From CAYSCW01 sp964429795 (lineage in GTDB: Bacteria > Acidobacteriota > Aminicenantia > Aminicenantales > Aminicenantaceae): DNA of 10,928 bases. The notes under the pieces are model-generated. The model had not been told where the DNA came from, did no database searches, and worked only from the letters and a program-made list of their open reading frames with translations. A program made the position numbers and the translations under genes. Where the stretch lies: the NCBI GenBank assembly GCA_964429795.1, contig CAYSCW010000055.1, forward strand, positions 1 to 10,928. The letters are read 5' to 3'. Shown here one piece after another: positions 6,730-10,928 of this stretch. Position 1 is the first letter of the stretch; each line of letters opens with the position of its first letter.

Positions 6730-6901
6730 GCATATTTCATGCCAAATGAAGGCTCCAGGGTGACACGGAGGATTGTGGTTCGGCGTAGGGAAGGTTTGTT
6801 CGTTTCTGAAACAGAGACCGTTCGATTTTGGACGGGACATGGATAAACGCGCAAATACTGGAAATCCAAAAAGGCAACCCCAAAAATGTCAACAAAAAAC
6901 T

Positions 6902-7897
6902 CTAGAAATTCTCGAATACATCAGGAGACACAGTTGTCTCTACCAGCAAGGCTCTATATAAAAGCCTGGGCTCTTCAAATTGAGTCTCCGGGTAAAGCCA
7001 GCTCTTGGAGCATCCCTCAAGATAGCCTTCCAGCCCGATTCCAAGTTCTTTATCTATAAATTGAAATCCTTTCATACTGATACCGCCCTTAAATGGCGGC
7101 GGCGAGCTGATATCTTTGAGGCCAGTTCTGCCGGCAATCTCCTTTTTAACCTTCCAGGTCTCGATTATTTTTTTATATTTCTCTGGCTCCATAAGTTTCG
7201 TGAGCTCAAGAGTCGATTCTCCTAATTCCTCCATACCCTTGTCCAATTCCTCATCGCCTGTCTCTTGTGTAAAATAGAATCCAAAGCCAGCGCCAGATGC
7301 GTGACCCCCCATCATCCTGCTTATCGCTGAGCCTTGATCTATTGGTTTTTTTTCAGAGGTGAATTCTTCATAGCGGCAACTCTCGGCAATAGCCTGTTTT
7401 GCCTCATCGTCATAACCGATCTGTGTCCCAGAGCGGAAGGTGCAGCTTGTTGACTGTTTTCCTTTTTGCACAGTTCTCTCGTACAGGCTGTAGGTCTTGT
7501 TATTGAAGGAAATAGTGTCAGAGGATTTCCCTTCATAGGATTCACATTTAGCATCGAGCTTCTCAATATATCTATCAAATCTGAACAGGCTGCCATCGCT
7601 CTTAAACCACACTTCTACTATGCCGGTATTGTCTTTAATCGCCTCATCCCAGCTCATCTCACCACGCAGAACCTTGTCCACGGCATCTTCAAAAATATAA
7701 TAATAGCGAAGGTGGAACTGGGTCAGTTTTTTGTAGCCGTAATCGTCCCAGGGAATCTTGACCTCTGTCTCAGGAGAATTGCCTCTTGGAGGGGACATCT
7801 CCCCGGCTTCGGCCCTCTCTCCCTTCTCGCCCCAACTGAGCAGTGCTGAGACAGAAACTAAAAATAAAACTGAAAAAAGCTTAACAAAGACTTTCAT
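6902..7897 (-). CDS. Secreted protein of unknown function
   Basis: A 331-residue protein with a Sec signal peptide (MKVFVKLFSVLFLVSVSALL) and a strong ribosome site, AGGAGGGG, before the ATG. After a low-complexity linker (24-46) comes a probable alpha/beta region. It includes IVEVWFKSDGSLFRFDRYIE (93-112), which resembles the sheet strands of LolA/DUF4412-like periplasmic proteins that describe a 'stored' value. Cys118, 152, 174 and 296 could form disulfides. There is a Gly/His segment GGHASGAGFGFYF (197-209), a Glu/Lys-rich helical stretch (211-255) and PPPFKGG (266-272). No catalytic motif is visible. It lies 119 bp after the next upstream gene, but a terminator stands between them. A -10-like TATGAT (7937-7942, - strand) could start its own transcript. 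Function unknown. Confidence 0.82.
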   Translation of the reverse strand: MKVFVKLFSVLFLVSVSALLSWGEKGERAEAGEMSPPRGNSPETEVKIPWDDYGYKKLTQFHLRYYYIFEDAVDKVLRGEMSWDEAIKDNTGIVEVWFKSDGSLFRFDRYIEKLDAKCESYEGKSSDTISFNNKTYSLYERTVQKGKQSTSCTFRSGTQIGYDDEAKQAIAESCRYEEFTSEKKPIDQGSAISRMMGGHASGAGFGFYFTQETGDEELDKGMEELGESTLELTKLMEPEKYKKIIETWKVKKEIAGRTGLKDISSPPPFKGGISMKGFQFIDKELGIGLEGYLEGCSKSWLYPETQFEEPRLLYRALLVETTVSPDVFENF

Positions 7898-7956
7898 TTT
7901 TTCCCCTCCTAATCTCAGCGGTCTTTCGATAAAAAGATCATATCCAAATTAATAAC

Positions 7957-7985
7957 AAAAAAACAAGAATTGATCCCTCAATTCT
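7957..7985 (-). terminator. Intrinsic terminator of the 576-residue protein gene
   Basis: On the - strand, a perfect 8-bp stem AGAATTGA/TCAATTCT with loop GGGA (7966-7985) is followed by TG and a run of seven T (7957-7963). It sits 32 bases beyond the stop of the gene ending at 8017, as expected for its terminator. It also implies that the downstream secreted-protein gene is mainly transcribed from its own promoter. The stem is AT-rich, so read-through is possible. Confidence 0.7.
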
Positions 7986-8016
7986 GTTTATCTCATCCTA
8001 TATGATGTAGATGAAC

Positions 8017-9747
8017 TTACTTTTTCCAACGCGCGGTGATTTCGTAATGGGTCTCTAACTGATTTTTTCCGCTCTCCTTAAAAACCGCATCGGGTTTCTC
8101 AAGTATCTCGAAAATGATGCATGACAGGATCTTTTCTATGCCCAAGTCCCAACTAGGATATCGCGAAATATGCCCATCCTGCTCTTCAACAATATCATAA
8201 CTTAAGCGCCCATGGTCAATTTTCAGGACAAAGCCATATCTATCACCCGTATAACTGCCATAGGCGACAGAAGAATTGAAATCAGTGCATCGTTTGTTTT
8301 CAATGCGCCACTTCGGGTGATTGGTTTTCACCCAGCATTTCTGGGAACCACGTCCCTCTCCATTAAGATCCTTGATTGGGCCTCCAGCTACTAATGGCTC
8401 TCCCACCTTGAAACAAATCTCGACATGTGCTGTACCACCATAACTAATGTTAATTTCGGAGGACAAAGGAGGAGAGGACCAGATACAATCGATCTCTAAG
8501 CAGCGTAGACAGTGTATCACAAGGTTCTTTTTATACTCAAAGGAAGAATCTGGCTCTTCTAGAGGCCCGACGAATGTTTCTTCCTCTTTACAATCTTTAT
8601 ACTCCGCTGTAATTTCAAACGGAGAGCAATCCTTATGGAGGATAACATCCTTCATCTTGTATTTTCCGTCTTCATCTGTTGTCGTCGTCCACTCTCGTCT
8701 GTTTTTCGGTGCATCCTTGTCTTTAGGGGCTTTAACTGTTATCTTTGCTCCGGAAGCCGGCTTCCGTCCTTCCACAGCCTCTATTTCCACTTTGCCGTAG
8801 ATTGTGGCATAGAATCCATCAATGTGTTCCTCGGCCTCGGGTAAGTCATGCTTTTCAGCCAACTTCAAGAAGAAATAATGCCCCTTATCATGAGGCAGGT
8901 CACACAAAACCTTTTTTTCCTGGAGGTATTCCTCCATCAAATCGGTGGAATCGTCATACTCGCCCTGAAGTTTATACCACTTGCATTGCTCTCGGATCTC
9001 TTCGACCATTTCCATAGCCTTATCGGCAGGCACCTGGGGCTCGCCTTCTTCGACTGTTGTGAACTCATCCCGCCTTTCGCAGGTGACGTCAAAATCCCGC
9101 TTTGGCGGAACCAAAACTCCATCTTGATCAAGATGCCCGATTTCACTTCTTCGGCCTTCATAGAGTCCTGTATTCCCTTCTTCCACATCACCGTTGGCAA
9201 AGCGCATCAGGCAGCGGGCGTAATCTCGTATGATCTCTCGATCAAACCCGTATTGCCCTGCCCACCGAAACAATTTCTGCCCCACTTCTGGCCCGGCTTT
9301 AAAGACAGCATCTTTCCAGCTATCCCCTCTTCCGCTGGCTTCTTTTGTCTCGACGCGCATGAAGACATAGCCACCCGTCCATAAAGTGCTGTTTCCTGAG
9401 TCTTGAGCGAGTTCTTTTAATTCAAGAAACTTATTCTGCCAGTAGGGATTCCCGCCTAACTGGGCTTTCCCGGCCAGCTCTGTCGCTTTATTCCTGTCGG
9501 CGGCCTTTATTCTCATCCATTTTCCATACTCATTGATATTCTTTGGGGATCCGCGAGGTTCTGACTCCTCTCTCTCAATCTTAGCCTTCAACTGGTCGTA
9601 TTCTTTCTGCCAATCCTCGGTTTCGCATGAGATACTTGGGATTCCCAATAAGAGAGCCAAAATTAGAGCAAAAATCCAAATTCGCCCCTCCTTTATCTTA
9701 GAGAATTTCCGAAGGTTCGAGCCATACTTGGAAGATAAAATATTCAT
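8017..9747 (-). CDS. Exported protein with a carboxypeptidase regulatory-like domain, otherwise unknown
   Basis: A 576-residue protein. The N-terminus is long and basic (1-22), followed by a hydrophobic helix (23-38) and Cys41 in SISC. It is therefore either a lipoprotein with an atypical lipobox or a membrane-anchored protein. Residues 44-62 look like a short coiled coil. 70-300 is a helical region of unknown fold (SWKDAVFKAGPEVGQKLFRW, YARCLMRFANGD). 315-405 resembles a carboxypeptidase regulatory-like beta-sandwich: YGKVEIEAVEGRKPASGAKI, then TTTTDEDGKYKMKDV, the typical 'G-x-v-t-D-xx-G-x-y' pattern. The C-terminal 170 residues are beta-rich with several Cys (413, 416, 421, 445, 471, 487, 543), which suggests disulfides outside the cytoplasm. 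The start at 9747 is backed by AGAGGG about 10 bases ahead. No protease or sugar-cleaving motif seen. Substrate or partner unknown. Confidence 0.82.
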   Translation of the reverse strand: MNILSSKYGSNLRKFSKIKEGRIWIFALILALLLGIPSISCETEDWQKEYDQLKAKIEREESEPRGSPKNINEYGKWMRIKAADRNKATELAGKAQLGGNPYWQNKFLELKELAQDSGNSTLWTGGYVFMRVETKEASGRGDSWKDAVFKAGPEVGQKLFRWAGQYGFDREIIRDYARCLMRFANGDVEEGNTGLYEGRRSEIGHLDQDGVLVPPKRDFDVTCERRDEFTTVEEGEPQVPADKAMEMVEEIREQCKWYKLQGEYDDSTDLMEEYLQEKKVLCDLPHDKGHYFFLKLAEKHDLPEAEEHIDGFYATIYGKVEIEAVEGRKPASGAKITVKAPKDKDAPKNRREWTTTTDEDGKYKMKDVILHKDCSPFEITAEYKDCKEEETFVGPLEEPDSSFEYKKNLVIHCLRCLEIDCIWSSPPLSSEINISYGGTAHVEICFKVGEPLVAGGPIKDLNGEGRGSQKCWVKTNHPKWRIENKRCTDFNSSVAYGSYTGDRYGFVLKIDHGRLSYDIVEEQDGHISRYPSWDLGIEKILSCIIFEILEKPDAVFKESGKNQLETHYEITARWKK

Positions 9748-9838
9748 GATAATTTTCCCTCTTCAGGAATAAGATATGGCTTTTCGATTCAGCGTCCTTT
9801 TGCTTCCTTTTTTAATTGATATCCACCATTCTCTCCAG

Positions 9839-9867
9839 TCAATATCACAAGAAAAAATTGTTGTCAA
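9839..9867 (-). promoter_or_regulatory. Possible promoter of the 576-residue protein gene
   Basis: On the - strand a perfect TTGACA (9862-9867) is followed after 17 bases by TATTGA (9839-9844), a weak -10. Transcription would start near 9832 and leave an 85-base leader before the ATG at 9747. It lies back to back with the + strand promoter at 9905-9933. Confidence 0.4.
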
Positions 9868-9904
9868 TTGAGTCCTCAGACTGGAGTCTTCCCAAAATGT
9901 TATA

Positions 9905-9933
9905 TTGTAAGATCTGATTCCTGGTTGTATAAT
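9905..9933 (+). promoter_or_regulatory. Sigma-70-type promoter of the lipoprotein gene
   Basis: TTGTAA (9905-9910), a 17-base spacer and a perfect TATAAT (9928-9933) precede the GTG start at 9972. Transcription would begin near 9940 and give a leader of about 32 bases containing AAGGAGG (9957-9963). This is the clearest promoter in the window. Confidence 0.65.
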
Positions 9934-9971
9934 TGTGCTCAAATTTCGAAATACTCAAGGAGGAATAAACA

Positions 9972-10661
9972 GTGAGGAAACCCAAAAGCCTTATCTTAAT
10001 AAGTCATGTAGTGATCATGATATTCATAGCCAGTCTAATCACGATCAGCTGCTCAAAATCATCCGAAAATAAAACTGAAACACCACAACCGGAAATCTTA
10101 AATCCTGAAACAGCACAAACAGAAAATCTGCAAAATGAAACACTTGAGATCAAGCTCCCTAACTCTGAAGACACTCTGACAGTCAAGGCAAGAATTCCTG
10201 CGACTTGGATACGAAATCCCGATTTTGGAACGGTTGTATTTCAGCCAAAAGACTATGAAGACTATTTCTATCCACCTTTTATTCAATTCACAATCTCCTG
10301 TGCAGGTTCATGTGATCCAGAGGCTATTCCCGGAAATATCGAAAACAGGATTAAAGGGATTATAGATACCCTGACCCGCCCGAACATCAATACCGGCGAT
10401 CCCGAGTTGGATGCCATCCGCGCTAACGTGGAGATTTTAACCGAAGAGAAATTCAGCGAGAATGACTGGATTTTCGCTGCTGTTGTCACTTATCCCGAGA
10501 ATCTATCCTCGGCTCAGTATGTGCCAAAAGTCGCTGTGCATGCCTTTTGTCACCATCCTGGAGACGCGTTTTTTGTAGAGACAAATGCAAGCGCCCATCT
10601 CGACCAGAAGGATGAAATGCTCAAGATTTTAATGGCGGCCTGCAAAGAAACGAATTACTAA
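9972..10661 (+). CDS. Small lipoprotein of unknown function
   Basis: A 229-residue protein starting at GTG 9972, eight bases after AAGGAGG. No ATG lies closer. A lipoprotein-type signal (1-26, with Cys27 in ITISC) is followed by a tether of low complexity in which the units PEILNPET and ENLQNETLEI repeat loosely (38-60). The mature domain (about 60-225) begins with strands (TLTVKARIPATWIRNPDFGTV). It has paired cysteines Cys110/Cys114 (SCAGSC) and a final helix 'DEMLKILMAACKE'. The plan of an N-terminal 'IP..W' strand, central sheet and C-terminal helix recalls the Mog1/PsbP fold of many bacterial lipoproteins, but this is a guess. It has a near-consensus promoter and a terminator-like hairpin, so it is probably transcribed alone. 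Confidence 0.85.
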   Translation: MRKPKSLILISHVVIMIFIASLITISCSKSSENKTETPQPEILNPETAQTENLQNETLEIKLPNSEDTLTVKARIPATWIRNPDFGTVVFQPKDYEDYFYPPFIQFTISCAGSCDPEAIPGNIENRIKGIIDTLTRPNINTGDPELDAIRANVEILTEEKFSENDWIFAAVVTYPENLSSAQYVPKVAVHAFCHHPGDAFFVETNASAHLDQKDEMLKILMAACKETNY

Positions 10662-10664
10662 CTC

Positions 10665-10697
10665 TTTAAAACCTCCCCAAGAACGAGGCTTTTTAAA
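10665..10697 (+). terminator. Terminator-like hairpin after the lipoprotein gene
   Basis: TTTAAAACCTC (10665-10675) pairs with GAGG (10685-10688) and, past a small bulge, TTTTAAA (10691-10697). The loop is nine bases (CCCAAGAAC). Four bases lie between the stop at 10661 and the stem. The T-rich arm provides the U-run and the reverse strand also has one, so it may work in both directions. 10698-10826 holds no gene I can support. Confidence 0.5.
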
Positions 10698-10826
10698 AAA
10701 ATCTCTCTTCGTCTAAGTCCACATCTGTTGACTTGACCATCCTTTTACTATCACCCTTTGTTTACCGTTTTTGAAAGAGAGCACTGATAAAAGAGGATCC
10801 TTTCCAGAGGCAGTATATCCGGTAGG

Positions 10827-10881
10827 TGAACCTCTCCCCAAATTTTGGACAGAGCAATAAGGTGCATTTTGAGCTGCCATA
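10827..10881. repeat. Right copy of the 55-bp inverted repeat
   Basis: Reverse complement of 1-55 with one mismatch (10873). Its inner boundary is sharp, because the match ends at 10826. The matching peptide frame on the - strand runs on into unique DNA (ATG at 10880 to a stop at 10713, 55 codons). That frame has no ribosome site and no known likeness, so I do not call it a gene. The two copies enclose about 10.8 kb. Confidence 0.9.
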
Positions 10882-10903
10882 GCCTTGGAGGAGGTATGGT
10901 AAA

Positions 10904-10928
10904 ATGGTCAACATGCGAAGACGACACG
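10904..10928 (+). CDS. First codons of a gene cut by the window edge
   Basis: A strong ribosome site GGAGGAGG (10887-10894) stands nine bases before ATG 10904, which opens MVNMRRRH and runs off the window. ATG 10913 (MRRRH) is an alternative, and ATG 10896 lies too close to the site. The basic start would suit an export signal, but nothing more can be said from eight codons. Confidence 0.4.

Noticed and set aside
8848..9384. A 178-codon + strand frame opposite the 576-residue protein gene
   Set aside because: It is antisense to a gene with a ribosome site, export signal and recognisable domain. No ribosome site or motif of its own was seen.
10713..10880. A 55-codon - strand gene in the right repeat
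   Set aside because: There is no Shine-Dalgarno sequence before its ATG on that strand, and the frame only partly overlaps the repeat. It is kept as an observation, not a gene.

Overview
The window looks like bacterial chromosome of an accessory, repeat-rich type. It carries three genes on the + strand (one cut by the right edge), six intact genes on the - strand and one gene remnant. The organism is probably a Gram-negative member of the Acidobacteriota / Candidatus Aminicenantes kind. This rests on three things: a PadR regulator directly followed by an 881-residue duplicated FtsX/MacB-type permease with no ATPase gene (the ADOP-like arrangement known from Acidobacteria), several secreted or lipid-anchored proteins of unknown function, and a zinc-ribbon start like that of signalling proteins in such genomes. 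The placement is an inference from gene style and not from a marker gene.

Layout. At 1-55 lies a sequence that recurs inverted at 10827-10881 (54 of 55 positions). A Tat-exported protein gene follows (57-1028), whose codon use changes about two thirds of the way in. At 1029-1438 there is no gene, but there are short tandem repeats and copy A of a 257-bp dispersed repeat. On the - strand come a secreted or membrane-anchored alpha/beta-hydrolase with Cys in place of the nucleophile Ser (1439-2329) and a small secreted protein (2459-2899). Next are a fragment of a zinc-ribbon gene (3163-3294, + strand) and copy B of the 257-bp repeat (3298-3554), in the same orientation as copy A. The two copies therefore bracket the hydrolase pair.

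From 6688 down to 3690 (- strand) runs a PadR regulator/permease operon. Two exported proteins of unknown function follow on the - strand (6902-7897 and 8017-9747), separated by a good intrinsic terminator. The 9747 gene is divergent from a small + strand lipoprotein gene (9972-10661), which has a near-consensus promoter and a terminator-like hairpin. The right end holds the inverted repeat copy and the first codons of another gene.

Taken together this is a cell-envelope-biased set: six of the eight complete proteins carry an export signal and one is a large membrane protein. I see no transposase, integrase, phage gene, CRISPR array, tRNA or rRNA. The most unusual material is the repeats and the gene damage around them, rather than a recognisable defence or biosynthetic system.
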